A stretch of 14,983 bases of DNA from Syntrophomonas sp964422685 (GTDB lineage: Bacteria; Bacillota; Syntrophomonadia; Syntrophomonadales; Syntrophomonadaceae), in NCBI GenBank assembly GCA_964422685.1, contig CAYRCG010000043.1:1-14983 (forward strand). Direction: 5' to 3'. Below the pieces are notes generated by a model. The model was not told the origin of the DNA. It saw nothing but the letters and a program-made list of their open reading frames with translations, and ran no database searches. Below are positions 1 to 9,900 of the stretch, piece after piece; the first letter of the stretch is position 1, and the number at the start of each line of letters is the position of its first letter. Made by a program: the position numbers and the translations under genes.

Positions 1-34
1 GAGGTTTCGTCCTCTCGTATTTTGCCTTTGCCAT
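1..34 (-). CDS. tuf: Elongation factor Tu, N-terminal fragment (cut by window edge)
   Basis: Reading the minus strand from the ATG at 32-34 gives MAKAKYERTKP before the window ends. This matches the conserved start of bacterial EF-Tu, the GTPase that delivers aminoacyl-tRNA to the ribosome. An AAGGTGAG ribosome binding site lies about seven bases upstream. The position directly after fusA is the usual place of tuf in the str cluster. Only 11 codons are visible, so the GTPase motifs cannot be checked. The identity rests on this short N-terminus plus gene order, which together are quite specific. The 83-base spacer to fusA (35-117) shows no terminator, which suggests cotranscription. Confidence 0.85.
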   Translation of the reverse strand, partial: MAKAKYERTKP

Positions 35-117
35 CCTTTCTCTCACCTTTCTTTTTAATATTTGTTTTATTTCAGTGCTTAGCACCTAGTTGCCATTTCC
101 CGTCTTTCCGTCTTCCG

Positions 118-2193
118 TTATAAGCCATACCTGCGGGCTATTATATCCCGGCTTTTGGACTCGGGAACTTCAGCATAATTCTTTATCTTCATGGAAAAAC
201 TCGCTCGGCCCTGGGTTAATGATCTTAGGCTAGTCGCATAGCCAAAGGTCTCCGCCAAAGGCACCAAACCTTTTACTACTTTGGAATCGCGGTTTTCCTC
301 CAGAGTCATTATCCGCCCCCGGCGGGCATTCAGATCAGAAATTACCTCCCCTAGGTATTCCTCGGGGCAGATTATTTCCAAATCCATTATCGGCTCCAGA
401 AAAGCTGATTGGCTATTTTCCAAAGCCTCTCTTAATGCCATACTGGCGGCAATCTTAAAGGCTAGTTCATCGGAATCAACCTCGTGATAGGAACCACCCT
501 TTAGAACTACTTCCACGTCATCCACCGGGTATCCGGCTAATATGCCCACCTGCAAAGCCTCTCGCACTCCTACTTCTACCGCGCTTACAAATTCCCGGGG
601 TATAGTTTCGGCGCCAGACTTATTCGCAAATTTTTTACCTTCACCCTCAGCCAAGGGGGCAATCTCCAACAATACATGGGCATATTGCCCGCGGCCACCA
701 GCTTGTCTATCTAGCTTCACTTCCGCCGGCGCCTCTTTTTTAACTGTCTCCTTATAGGCTACTTGAGGTTTACCGATATTGGCATTAACCTTAAATTCCC
801 TGAGCAGGCGGTCAATGATAATTTCCAGATGTAATTCCCCCATGCCAGATATTATCGTCTGGCCACTTTCCTTATCCTGCCGGGTCTGGAAAGTAGGGTC
901 TTCTTCCGCCAATCGCCGTAAACTATCCTCAATTCTCTCCTGATCAGCTCTCGTTTTCGCCTCGATGGCCACATCGATAACCGGCGGCGGGAAATCAATC
1001 GATTCTAATAGGAGCAGCCGATTTTCGCCGCAAAGGGTGTCGCCGGTTGCCGTGTTTTTCAGGCCTACTCCCGCTATGATATCTCCGGCACAAGCTTCCT
1101 CTATTTCCTCCCGATGGTTGGCATGCATTCTTAACAACCTAGTAAAGCGTTCTTTTTTGTCCTGGCGACTGTTGCAGATTATGCTCCCCGCTTTCAAACG
1201 ACCGGAATAGATGCGAAAATAAGTCAGTTTCCCCACATAGGGATCATTAGTCAGCTTGAAGGCCAGGGCGCAAAGGGGAGCGTTGATTTCGGGCTTTATA
1301 TCTATTTTGCCCCCGCTGGCTATATCTATCGCCTCGATTGCCGGTATATCAAGGGGGGATGGTAAATAGTTTACTACTGCATCTAATAGCATCTGTACCC
1401 CTTTATTTTTAAAGGAGGAGCCGCAAAGAACCGGTACTATTTTGTTAGCAATACAGCTTCTTCTCAAAGAACCCCTGATTTCCTCCGGGGAAATCTCCTG
1501 AGCATCCAGGTATTTTACTAGTATGTCGTCATCATATTCCGCTAGCCTCTCCAAAAGGACAGCTCGGTACTCCTGGGCTCTGGCCCGTTCATCAGGATCG
1601 AGTTCCCTTTCCCGGTACTGTTCGCCGCTTTCACCCTCGTAGATATAGGCTTTGAGTTCGATCAAATCTATAAGACCTAAGAAGGCTTCCTCGGCACCGA
1701 TGGGCAATTGTATTGCTACGGCATCGCTGCCTAGGTTCTTTCTTATCATTTCGATTGCCCGGTAAAAATCAGCCCCTACCCGGTCCATCTTATTGATATA
1801 GGCGATACGGGGAACCCGGTATCGGGCAGCTTGTCTCCAAACAGTTTCAGACTGCGGTTGCACCCCAGCAACTGCGCAGAATATAGCTATGGAACCATCC
1901 AGCACTCTCAGGGAGCGTTCAACCTCTACCGTGAAGTCCACATGGCCGGGCGTGTCGATGATGTTGACATAGTATCCCTTCCATGAGCAAGCGGTCGCAG
2001 CTGAGGTTATGGTTATACCTCTTTCTTGCTCCTGGCTCATCCAATCCATAGTCGCGGTGCCTTTGTCTACCTCGCCCATCCTATGGACCCGTCCGGAATA
2101 AAACAAGATCCTTTCGGTGGTGGTTGTTTTTCCGGCATCGATATGAGCCATAATACCTATGTTTCTAATAGCAGTCAAATCATATTCGGGCAT
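118..2193 (-). CDS. fusA: Elongation factor G (ribosomal translocase)
   Basis: This 691-residue protein is a full-length canonical EF-G, the GTPase that drives tRNA-mRNA translocation and, with the recycling factor, splits post-termination ribosomes. The G domain shows the P-loop AHIDAGKT at residues 16-23, an intact switch region ending in QERGITI near residue 60, DTPGH at 80-84 and NKMD at 134-137. Domains II to V follow, and the end (ARRYGL) is normal in length. The ATG start has a GAGGAA ribosome binding site. The gene begins 18 bases after rpsG, so it is very likely cotranscribed and translationally coupled with rpsL and rpsG. Nothing in it is broken. Size, completeness and operon position favour the housekeeping EF-G over an EF-G paralogue or a tetracycline-protection homologue. 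Confidence 0.98.
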   Translation of the reverse strand: MPEYDLTAIRNIGIMAHIDAGKTTTTERILFYSGRVHRMGEVDKGTATMDWMSQEQERGITITSAATACSWKGYYVNIIDTPGHVDFTVEVERSLRVLDGSIAIFCAVAGVQPQSETVWRQAARYRVPRIAYINKMDRVGADFYRAIEMIRKNLGSDAVAIQLPIGAEEAFLGLIDLIELKAYIYEGESGEQYRERELDPDERARAQEYRAVLLERLAEYDDDILVKYLDAQEISPEEIRGSLRRSCIANKIVPVLCGSSFKNKGVQMLLDAVVNYLPSPLDIPAIEAIDIASGGKIDIKPEINAPLCALAFKLTNDPYVGKLTYFRIYSGRLKAGSIICNSRQDKKERFTRLLRMHANHREEIEEACAGDIIAGVGLKNTATGDTLCGENRLLLLESIDFPPPVIDVAIEAKTRADQERIEDSLRRLAEEDPTFQTRQDKESGQTIISGMGELHLEIIIDRLLREFKVNANIGKPQVAYKETVKKEAPAEVKLDRQAGGRGQYAHVLLEIAPLAEGEGKKFANKSGAETIPREFVSAVEVGVREALQVGILAGYPVDDVEVVLKGGSYHEVDSDELAFKIAASMALREALENSQSAFLEPIMDLEIICPEEYLGEVISDLNARRGRIMTLEENRDSKVVKGLVPLAETFGYATSLRSLTQGRASFSMKIKNYAEVPESKSRDIIARRYGL

Positions 2194-2211
2194 CGAATTC
2201 CTCTTTTCGAT

Positions 2212-2682
2212 TTACCAGCGGTAATGGGCAAAAGCCTTGTTGGCTTCTGCCATCTTATGGGTATCTTCTCTTTTCTTTACGGCAGCGCCGGAATGATTAG
2301 CAGCATCCATTATTTCGCCAGCTAGGCGCTCAGCCATAGTCTTTTCCCCTCTTTTACGGGCGTAGCTAACCAGCCATCTTATGGCTAGGGTTTGTCTTCT
2401 TTCTGCACGGACCTCCACCGGAACTTGATAATTAGCCCCTCCGACCCGTCTAGCTTTAACCTCCACTATCGGGGTTATGTTTTTCATTGCTTCTTCAAAT
2501 ACTTCCAAAGCCTCGCGGCGAGTCTTATTCTCCACCATATTAAAGGCTGTATAGCATATTTTTTCCGCTAAGCTTTTCTTTCCGTCCCACATGAGCTGGT
2601 TAACCAGCTTGGTAAATATCTTACTGTTATATATAGGGTCCGGTAAGACATCTCGTTTGGGGGCTGGTCCTTTTCTCGACAT
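2212..2682 (-). CDS. rpsG: 30S ribosomal protein S7
   Basis: At 156 residues this is the normal length for S7, a primary 16S rRNA binder that nucleates assembly of the 30S head and lines the E site. The N-terminus (MSRKGPAPKRDVLPDP) and the helical core with RREALEVFEEAM and GGANYQVPVEV are typical. The C-terminus ends in AFAHYRW, also usual for the family. The start is the ATG at 2680-2682, preceded by a strong AGGAGGGAGG ribosome binding site. The TAG stop of rpsL forms the first bases of this site, so the 14-base junction is compact and translation of the two genes is probably coupled. There is no room for a long S7-binding leader like that of E. coli. Confidence 0.98.
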   Translation of the reverse strand: MSRKGPAPKRDVLPDPIYNSKIFTKLVNQLMWDGKKSLAEKICYTAFNMVENKTRREALEVFEEAMKNITPIVEVKARRVGGANYQVPVEVRAERRQTLAIRWLVSYARKRGEKTMAERLAGEIMDAANHSGAAVKKREDTHKMAEANKAFAHYRW

Positions 2683-2696
2683 TTTGCGCCTCCCTC

Positions 2697-3074
2697 CTAT
2701 TTCTTTTTCGGTCTTTTGGTACCATACTTGGATCTTCCTTGATTACGTTGCTGAACCCCGGAAGCATCCAGAGTCCCTCTTATGATGTGGTATCTAACGC
2801 CTGGCAAATCCTTAACCCGGCCTCCCCGGATAAGAACCACCGAGTGTTCCTGTAAATTATGACCAATTCCTGGGATATAGGCAGTTACCTCTATACCATT
2901 AGTTAAACGTACCCGAGCTATTTTGCGCAAGGCTGAATTAGGTTTCTTAGGAGTGGTAGTATATACTCGGGTACAAACCCCCCTTTTTTGAGGACAGCTC
3001 TTCAAAGCGGGCGCGGCTGACTTTTGTTCGCCCTTTTCCCGCCCTTTTCTTACCAGTTGGTTTATGGTCGGCAT
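2697..3074 (-). CDS. rpsL: 30S ribosomal protein S12
   Basis: This 125-residue protein is S12, which sits at the decoding centre of the 30S subunit and controls fidelity. The conserved segment TTTPKKPNSALRK carries Lys43, matching E. coli Lys42, and GGRVKDLPG carries Lys88 and Asp89, matching E. coli Lys87 and Asp88. Both lysines at which streptomycin-resistance substitutions usually occur are therefore wild type. Asp89 is the residue that RimO methylthiolates in many bacteria. The ATG start has a GGGAGGTG ribosome binding site. The gene lies 23 bases after the L7Ae-like gene and 14 bases before rpsG. It is complete and unremarkable. Confidence 0.98.
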   Translation of the reverse strand: MPTINQLVRKGREKGEQKSAAPALKSCPQKRGVCTRVYTTTPKKPNSALRKIARVRLTNGIEVTAYIPGIGHNLQEHSVVLIRGGRVKDLPGVRYHIIRGTLDASGVQQRNQGRSKYGTKRPKKK

Positions 3075-3097
3075 TCCTGCACCTCCCTTCTACTTGA

Positions 3098-3358
3098 CTA
3101 ACCCCCGATGGGGTCCTTTAGTAAAGCTACTGTTGCCGAACCTACATCTATGCGGCAATGCTTGCCAATCTTCTCCATGCTTTCGGCCATTTCGAATTCT
3201 ACCTCTCTAGCCTGGCACAGCTTCTTAATAGCCTCCACAATATGGGGTTCGGCATCTGCAGCAATAAAAACTTTCCTGGCTTCATTCCGGCTTATGGCCT
3301 TTTTAACTTGTTTGCTTCCAATCACCCTGGGATAATCCTTGATCTCTTCCAGCGGCAA
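3098..3358 (-). CDS. rplGB: L7Ae-family kink-turn RNA-binding protein (YbxF-like)
   Basis: This 86-residue protein belongs to the L7Ae/L30e/S12e family. It resembles the B. subtilis protein YbxF (RplGB), encoded at the same place between rpoC and rpsL and known to bind kink-turn RNAs. Visible motifs are GSKQVKKAI at residues 14-22, AADAEP, and MAESMEKIGKHCRIDVGSA towards the C-terminus. I chose the TTG at 3356-3358 as start because AGGAGGG lies about seven bases upstream and the protein then matches the usual short form. An upstream in-frame ATG at 3421 would add 21 residues, lacks an evident ribosome binding site and would overlap the end of rpoC. The cellular role is uncertain. Ribosome association is the common assumption. 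Confidence 0.9.
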   Translation of the reverse strand: MPLEEIKDYPRVIGSKQVKKAISRNEARKVFIAADAEPHIVEAIKKLCQAREVEFEMAESMEKIGKHCRIDVGSATVALLKDPIGG

Positions 3359-3413
3359 TTCTGACCCTCCTTTTAAGAAAACAGGCTTTATCGGTCTAAG
3401 CCGGCTGATTTTG

Positions 3414-6400
3414 TCACGCACTTAGATANNNNNNNNNNNNNNNNNNNNNNNNNNNNNNNNNNNNNNNNNNNNNNNNNNNNNNNNNNNNNNNNNNNNNNNN
3501 NNNNNNNNNNNNNNNNNNNNNNNNNNNNGAAAGGAAAGAATCCGTGTTCAACGAAGCTTTGGTTATTCCTAAAAGCATCGGTGAACAGGTGGCCGGTAAT
3601 CCTCCCGCTTCAATTTCACGAGTATTCTCGTCCTCGAAGTTAGATATATCCACAAAGGCACCCGGTAATAGCGATGTGTCTCCCGGATCCTCGATCTTGA
3701 CTTTTTTAAGCATCTGGCGAATCATTATTTCTATATGCTTATCGCTGATATCTACCCCCTGGGAGCGATAGACCTTTTGGACCTCTTGCAAAAGATATCT
3801 TTGCACTTCTTGCAAACCCTTGGTTTTTAAAATGTCATGCGGGTTTAACGGGCCCTCGGTCAAGGCATCGCCTATTTCGACCTCGGCGCCTTCTTCCACC
3901 TTCAGGCGGGAGCCATAGTGAACCAGGTAAGAACCCAGTACTTCCCCATCTTCCCCTAGAACTTCCACCTCACGGCGTCCCTTGTTTTCGCCAAATCTGA
4001 CTTTACCGTTTACCTCTACGACTACCGCTTGCCCTTTAGGCTTGCGCACCTCGAAAAGCTCCTCAACCCTAGGCAAACCGCGAGTTATATCATCCCCGGC
4101 TACCCCTCCGGTATGGAAAGTGCGCATGGTGAGCTGTGTCCCTGGCTCCCCGATGGATTGTGCAGCTAGTATCCCCACGGCTTCACCGATTTCCACATCG
4201 TAACCAGTAGCTAAATTGCGCCCATAGCATTTTTTACACACCCCATGCCGGGTCTTGCAGGTCAATACGCTTCTTATTTTAACCTTATCGATACCCGCCC
4301 GTTCAATTTCATAACCTATATCATCATCTATCATTTGGTTTTCTTCCAGCAATACTTCTCCGGTACCCGGGTGGATAATAGTATCAACCGAAACCCGCCC
4401 TACAATTCTTTGGTGCAAGGGTTCGATCAATTGGGAACCTTCCATAATCTTTCCCACCCAAATCCCCTCTGCCGATTCACAATCATTCTCGCGCACTATT
4501 ACATCCTGCGATACGTCTACTAGCCGGCGAGTGAGATAACCTGAGTCGGCTGTCCGCAAAGCGGTATCAGCCAGGCCCTTCCGGGCGCCGTGGGTGGAAA
4601 TAAAATACTCTAAAACGGTTAAACCTTCCCGAAAATTAGCCTTAATAGGCAGGTCGATGATCTTGCCGGAGGGATCTGCCATTAGCCCTCTCATTCCGGC
4701 TAATTGGCGGATTTGTTGGAAATTACCCCGCGCACCGGAAGTAGCCATCATATATACCGGATTATCTTCCGATAAGGAATTTTTCAAAACCTCGGTTACA
4801 TCATCAGTAGCCTGATTCCAAATCTCCACTACCTGGGCGTGTCTTTCTTCGTCGGTGATTAGGCCTACTTCATAGTCCTGCTCAATAGAGTCTACCTCTA
4901 GGTCAGCTTCCTTTATAATCTCATACTTAGCCGGTGGGGTTTCGAAATCGGTTACACCAACGGTAATACCCGCCCGGGTACTATACTCGTAGCCCAATCT
5001 TTTGAGATCATCCAGCATATCTGCCGTACGGGCATTGCCCTCCAAACGATAACATTCATAAACTATATTGCCTAGTTTTTTCTTGTCTATTGTCTCGTTG
5101 TAGAATCCCAAACTAGCTGGGATTATATCGTTGAAAATGATCCTCCCCACGGTAGTATCTATTATTTCCTCCCGGAAAGTCTGGGTATCATGGCTTTTTA
5201 GTATTTCCCGCCCCGTCTTTTGCGGCACACGCATCTTTACCTTAATTTTCTCGTGTAGATCTATCCGCCCCAGCTCAAATGCCATCCTGGCCTCATCCGG
5301 ACCGCTATAGGCCCGAGGATTCTCTTTGCTAAGGGCTTCAGCACTAGTAAAGGTAAGGTAATAAAGACCGATAACCATATCCTGAGTGGGGGTTACCACC
5401 GGTTTGCCGTCTTTGGGGTTCAAGATATTATTGCTGGCCAACATCAGCAAGCGGGCTTCCGTCTGGGCTTCCGCCGACAGAGGAACATGCACCGCCATCT
5501 GATCCCCGTCAAAATCCGCATTATAGGCGGTGCAGACTAAGGGGTGCAGTTGCAGGGCACGGCCTTCAACCAGCACCGGTTCAAAAGCCTGTATGCCCAA
5601 GCGATGCAAAGTAGGAGCGCGGTTTAGCAGAACCGGGTGTTCTTTAATAACATCGTCCAGTATATCCCATACCTCTTCCCGGCCCCTCTCAACCATTTTC
5701 TTAGCGCTTTTGATATTAGAAGCGATAGTCTTGTCCACCAACTTCTTCATCACAAAAGGCTTAAATAGTTCCAAAGCCATTTCTTTAGGCAGTCCGCATT
5801 GATGCATATTAAGGTTAGGGCCTACTACTATTACCGATCTTCCCGAGTAATCCACCCGTTTTCCCAAGAGATTCTGGCGGAAACGCCCTTGTTTCCCTTT
5901 GAGCATATCGCTTAAGGATTTCAGCGGACGGTTGCCCGGCCCCGTGACCGGTCTTCCCCTGCGGCCATTATCGACCAAAGCATCAACCGCTTCCTGCAAC
6001 ATCCTTTTCTCGTTGCGAACGATAATATCCGGCGCCCCTAGGTCTAGCAGCCTTTTTAGCCGATTATTGCGGTTTATCACCCGCCGGTACAAATCATTTA
6101 AGTCGGAAGTGGCAAAACGGCCGCCGTCTAATTGCACCATCGGCCTGAGATCCGGGGGTATGACCGGAAGGACATCCAAAATCATCCATATCGGGTGATT
6201 GCCGGACAAACGGAAAGATTCTACTACCTCCAATCGTTTTATGGCCCGGCTTTTTCTCTGTCCGGTAGTGGAGGATATTTCCTCTTTCAAATCTGTGGAC
6301 ATACCACCTAACTCCACTTCATAAAGCAAGGATCTTACTGCCTCCGCACCTATCCCCGCCCGGAAGGAGTCTCCATATCTTTCCCGGTTCTCCCGGTATT

Positions 6401-6854
6401 CCCGCTCATTTAACAATTGTTTTTTTAGCAGGGGAGTATCTCCGGGGTCTAGAACTATATAGCTTACAAAATAAATAACTTTTTCTAAAACCTTGGGGGA
6501 CATATCCAGCAATAGGCCCATGCGGCTAGGGATCCCTTTGAGGTACCAAATGTGGCAAACAGGTGCTGCCAGCTCGATATGCCCCATCCGCTCCCTTCTA
6601 ACTTTGGAAGTAGTCACTTCGACACCGCAACGATCACATACTATGCCTTTATGGCGCACCCGTTTGTATTTGCCGCAATGACATTCCCAGTCCTTTACCG
6701 GGCCGAAAATTTTTTCACAAAACAGACCTTCCTTTTCGGGTCTTAGGGTTCGATAATTTATTGTTTCCGGTTTCTTGATTTCTCCACTACTCCAGGACCT
6801 GATTTGTTCCGGGGAAGCTAGAGCTATTCTGATACGATCAAAGTTTTCTGACAA
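3414..6854 (-). CDS. rpoC: RNA polymerase subunit beta' (3' end interrupted by assembly gap)
   Basis: This is the largest RNA polymerase subunit, forming one pincer of the core enzyme and holding the catalytic magnesium. The N-terminal zinc site has Cys58, Cys60, Cys73 and Cys76. The catalytic loop NADFDGDQM has Asp447, Asp449 and Asp451. The second zinc site has Cys792, Cys866, Cys873 and Cys876. The bridge-helix and trigger-loop region (GEPGTQLTMRTFHTGG, then GDDITRGLPRVEELFE) is intact, with no long lineage insertion in it. The start is TTG at 6852-6854 with AAGGAG eight bases upstream, and an in-frame TGA lies further upstream with no ATG after it. The sequence is readable to NTDSFLS, where family members continue with AASFQETT, and then enters a 100-N gap. 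The TGA at 3414-3416 is only one possible stop, since the frame after the gap is unknown. Confidence 0.96.
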   Translation of the reverse strand: MSENFDRIRIALASPEQIRSWSSGEIKKPETINYRTLRPEKEGLFCEKIFGPVKDWECHCGKYKRVRHKGIVCDRCGVEVTTSKVRRERMGHIELAAPVCHIWYLKGIPSRMGLLLDMSPKVLEKVIYFVSYIVLDPGDTPLLKKQLLNEREYRENRERYGDSFRAGIGAEAVRSLLYEVELGGMSTDLKEEISSTTGQRKSRAIKRLEVVESFRLSGNHPIWMILDVLPVIPPDLRPMVQLDGGRFATSDLNDLYRRVINRNNRLKRLLDLGAPDIIVRNEKRMLQEAVDALVDNGRRGRPVTGPGNRPLKSLSDMLKGKQGRFRQNLLGKRVDYSGRSVIVVGPNLNMHQCGLPKEMALELFKPFVMKKLVDKTIASNIKSAKKMVERGREEVWDILDDVIKEHPVLLNRAPTLHRLGIQAFEPVLVEGRALQLHPLVCTAYNADFDGDQMAVHVPLSAEAQTEARLLMLASNNILNPKDGKPVVTPTQDMVIGLYYLTFTSAEALSKENPRAYSGPDEARMAFELGRIDLHEKIKVKMRVPQKTGREILKSHDTQTFREEIIDTTVGRIIFNDIIPASLGFYNETIDKKKLGNIVYECYRLEGNARTADMLDDLKRLGYEYSTRAGITVGVTDFETPPAKYEIIKEADLEVDSIEQDYEVGLITDEERHAQVVEIWNQATDDVTEVLKNSLSEDNPVYMMATSGARGNFQQIRQLAGMRGLMADPSGKIIDLPIKANFREGLTVLEYFISTHGARKGLADTALRTADSGYLTRRLVDVSQDVIVRENDCESAEGIWVGKIMEGSQLIEPLHQRIVGRVSVDTIIHPGTGEVLLEENQMIDDDIGYEIERAGIDKVKIRSVLTCKTRHGVCKKCYGRNLATGYDVEIGEAVGILAAQSIGEPGTQLTMRTFHTGGVAGDDITRGLPRVEELFEVRKPKGQAVVVEVNGKVRFGENKGRREVEVLGEDGEVLGSYLVHYGSRLKVEEGAEVEIGDALTEGPLNPHDILKTKGLQEVQRYLLQEVQKVYRSQGVDISDKHIEIMIRQMLKKVKIEDPGDTSLLPGAFVDISNFEDENTREIEAGGLPATCSPMLLGITKASLNTDSFLXXXXXXXXXXXXXXXXXXXXXXXXXXXXXXXXXXYLSA
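3429..3528. other. Assembly gap of exactly 100 N
   Basis: Bases 3429-3528 are all N. A run of exactly 100 is the usual placeholder for a gap of unknown size between scaffolded contigs. It falls within the last part of rpoC. Family members still have a conserved stretch of about 40 residues here plus a variable tail, which needs more than 100 bases, so the true gap is probably longer than drawn. The joining of the rpoBC side to the rpsL side agrees with normal Firmicute gene order, so the scaffold link itself is believable. Confidence 0.97.
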
Positions 6855-6921
6855 ATCCTTCTCTCCTTCCAGAAGATAATCATATCATACTAAACATCAA
6901 ACGCGTTTACCTGGACCGGGC

Positions 6922-6945
6922 GCAAGCATGCACTAGCTTGCTTGC
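6922..6945 (-). promoter_or_regulatory. Hairpin in the rpoB-rpoC spacer
   Basis: In the 125-base spacer (6855-6979) the minus strand can form a perfect 7-bp stem, GCAAGCA with TGCTTGC, around a 10-base loop. No U-tract follows, so it is not an intrinsic terminator. A purine-rich GGGAGGAG stretch (6949-6956) lies just upstream and looks like a ribosome binding site without a gene. A role as an RNA processing or stability element between the two large polymerase genes is possible, but this is inference. Confidence 0.4.
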
Positions 6946-6979
6946 CTTCTCCTCCCAGTTTTTATCACTGCTGTCCCCC

Positions 6980-9900
6980 TTACGCTATGTCGGGTTTGAG
7001 CGAATCCTTTTTCTTTTCCGTCTTTTCGGAGGGAATATCCAGCATTCGAGCAATAGGGTTATCCGGTAAATCCAGCCCTAACTCCCGGGCTTTTTCCCTT
7101 TCATTGCCTTCATTTTCGCTATCCTTAATAAATATTTCATGATCGTCTCCGGCTAAAATCCTGACATCAAGGGCTAGGCTTTGCAGTTCTTTTATCAAAA
7201 CTTTAAAGCCCTCCGGCACTCCCGGCTCGGGTATGTTTTCCCCCTTGACAATAGATTCATAGGTCTTTAAGCGCCCCGCAACATCATCTGATTTGACGGT
7301 CAGTATTTCTTGCAGGGTGTAAGCCGAACCATACGCCTCCAAAGCCCAAACTTCCATTTCTCCGAATCTCTGTCCGCCAAATTGAGCCTTTCCTCCCAAG
7401 GGTTGCTGGGTTACTAAGGAATAGGGCCCGATAGAGCGGGCATGAATCTTGTCGTCCACTAGATGGGCTAGTTTCAACATATATACATAACCGACCGTTA
7501 TTTCGTGTTCGAACTTTTCTCCGGTTCTTCCATCATAGAGCACAGTTTTTCCATTTTCCTGCAGGGTTGCCTCCCGTAGTTTAGCGAAAATATCTTCCTC
7601 ATTGGCCCCATCAAATACCGGGGTAGCTATCTTTAGGTTCAGGGCTTTAGCCGCCCAACCCATATGGCACTCCAAGATTTGTCCGATATTCATGCGCGAA
7701 GGTACCCCCAAAGGATTAAGCACTATCTCTACCGGGGTTCCGTCTTCCAAGAAGGGCATATCTTCTTCAGGAAGTATGCGCGATATTACTCCTTTGTTAC
7801 CGTGGCGACCCGCCATTTTATCCCCCTCAGAAATCTTCCTCTTTTGGGCAATATAGACCCTCACTAGCTGGTTAACCCCTGGAGGGAGTTCATCCCCCTT
7901 CTCCCGGGCAAAGCGCTTAACAGCCACTACTTTACCGGCCTCCCCATGAGGCACGCGCAGTGACGAATCACGCACCTCCCGCGCCTTTTCCCCGAAAATG
8001 GCCCGTAACAATCTTTCCTCAGGGGTTAGCTCGGTTTCACCCTTAGGGGTTACCTTTCCTACCAGGATATCATCCGGCCTTACCTCGGCACCTACTCGGA
8101 TTACACCCTGGTCATCCAAGTTCTTCAGCATATCCTCAGATACATTAGGTATATCCCGGGTAATCTCTTCTGAGCCTAATTTGGTATCCCGAGCCTCGCA
8201 TTCATATTCTTCGATATGAATAGAAGTGAATACATCATCCTTGACCAGTTTCTCTGAAATCAGGATAGCATCCTCGTAGTTATAACCCTCCCAAGGCATA
8301 AAAGCTACCATGATATTGCGCCCCAAAGCCAACTCACCCAGCTCGGTACTAGGGCCGTCAGCTATAACCTCATTTGCCTCCACCCTGTCGCCTACTTTCA
8401 CTATAGGCCTCTGGTTATAACAGGTGCCCTGATTGGAACGCATGAATTTTAGGAGCTCGTAATTATCTAAAGTTCCATCGACGTTCATTATGGTAATACG
8501 ACTGGCGCTAGCCTTCTTTACCGTTCCGGGCCTTTTAGCTATTACCACCGCCCCAGAATCCCGGGCCGCCTTATGTTCCAAGCCGGTACCCACAATAGGG
8601 GCCTCAGCCCTAACCAAAGGCACCGCCTGTCTTTGCATATTAGCTCCCATTAATGCCCGGTTGGCATCATCATTTTCCAAAAAAGGTATTAAAGCTGTAG
8701 CCACACTGAATACCTGTTTGGGGGAAACATCCATGTAATCAACTCTATTTTTGGGTATCTCTAGGATTTCTTCAAAGTAGCGGGCTTCAACCCTTTCCTC
8801 GATGAAATAGCCCTCCTCATCCAGGGGGGCGTTGGCCTGGGCTACATAGTATTCGTCTTCCTCATCGGCAGAAAGATACACAATCTCATTCAGAACCCGC
8901 CCCTTTTCTTTATCAACTTTGCGGTAAGGGGTTTCGATGAAACCGAAATCGTTAACCTGACCGAAAGTAGCTAGGGAACCGATCAATCCTATGTTCGGTC
9001 CCTCCGGGGTCTCTATAGGACAAATCCGCCCGTAGTGAGAATGGTGCACATCGCGCACCTGGAATCCCGCCCTTTCCCGGGTCAAACCACCCGGGCCTAA
9101 AGCGCTAAGGCGGCGCTTGTTGGTCAGTTCCGCCAAGGGATTAGTCTGATCCATAAATTGTGATAGCTGGGAACTGCCGAAGAACTCCTTGACCGCCGCT
9201 GTAATCGGCCGAATATTGATCAGGACCTGGGGGGTAAGGTTCTCCATATCGTGAATACTCATCCTTTCCCTTACTACCCGTTCCATCCTTACTAACCCGG
9301 TTCTAAACTGGTTTTGCAACAGTTCCCCAATAGAGCGCAATCTCCGATTACCAAGATGATCAATAACATCGGTCTTGCCCTCGCCTTTTACTAGTTTCAA
9401 AATGTAACCGATAGTAGCCGTAATATCCTCTAAGGTAAGGCATCTATTTTCGGGAGGAACGCTGAGACCCAACTTTTTATTAACCTTATATCGTCCTACT
9501 GCAGCCATATCATAACGGCGGGGTTCAAAAAACAGATTCTTTATCAGTTGCTCGGCGGCATCCTCTGTGGCCAGTTCTCCCGGGCGTAATCTCCGGTAGA
9601 ACTCTATTAAGGCCTCTTTTTTATTGGTGCTGGTATCCTTCTCTAAGGTGCGCAGCATTGTTTCATCTTCTTCACCGTATAGGTTAAGAATATCTTCATT
9701 GCTTTCATAACCGAGAGCCCTTAATAAAACAGTTATCGGTATCTTGCGGGTCTTGTCTATCCTAGTGTATAGCAATCCCGCGCTATCCATCTCCAATTCA
9801 AACCAAGCTCCCCGGTTGGGGATGACGGTAGCCCCGAATAGGGAACGCCCTGCCACATCCAAACGTTCGTTGAAGTACACCCCAGGGGATTTGACTAACT

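Noticed and set aside
35..117. GTGC-TTA-GCAC inverted repeat in the fusA-tuf spacer as a terminator
   Set aside because: The stem is only four base pairs and no U-tract follows directly, so it cannot be called a terminator.
3359..3421. Extended N-terminus of the L7Ae-like protein from the ATG at 3421
   Set aside because: The extra 21 residues have no family match, and a perfectly spaced AGGAGGG stands before the downstream TTG.
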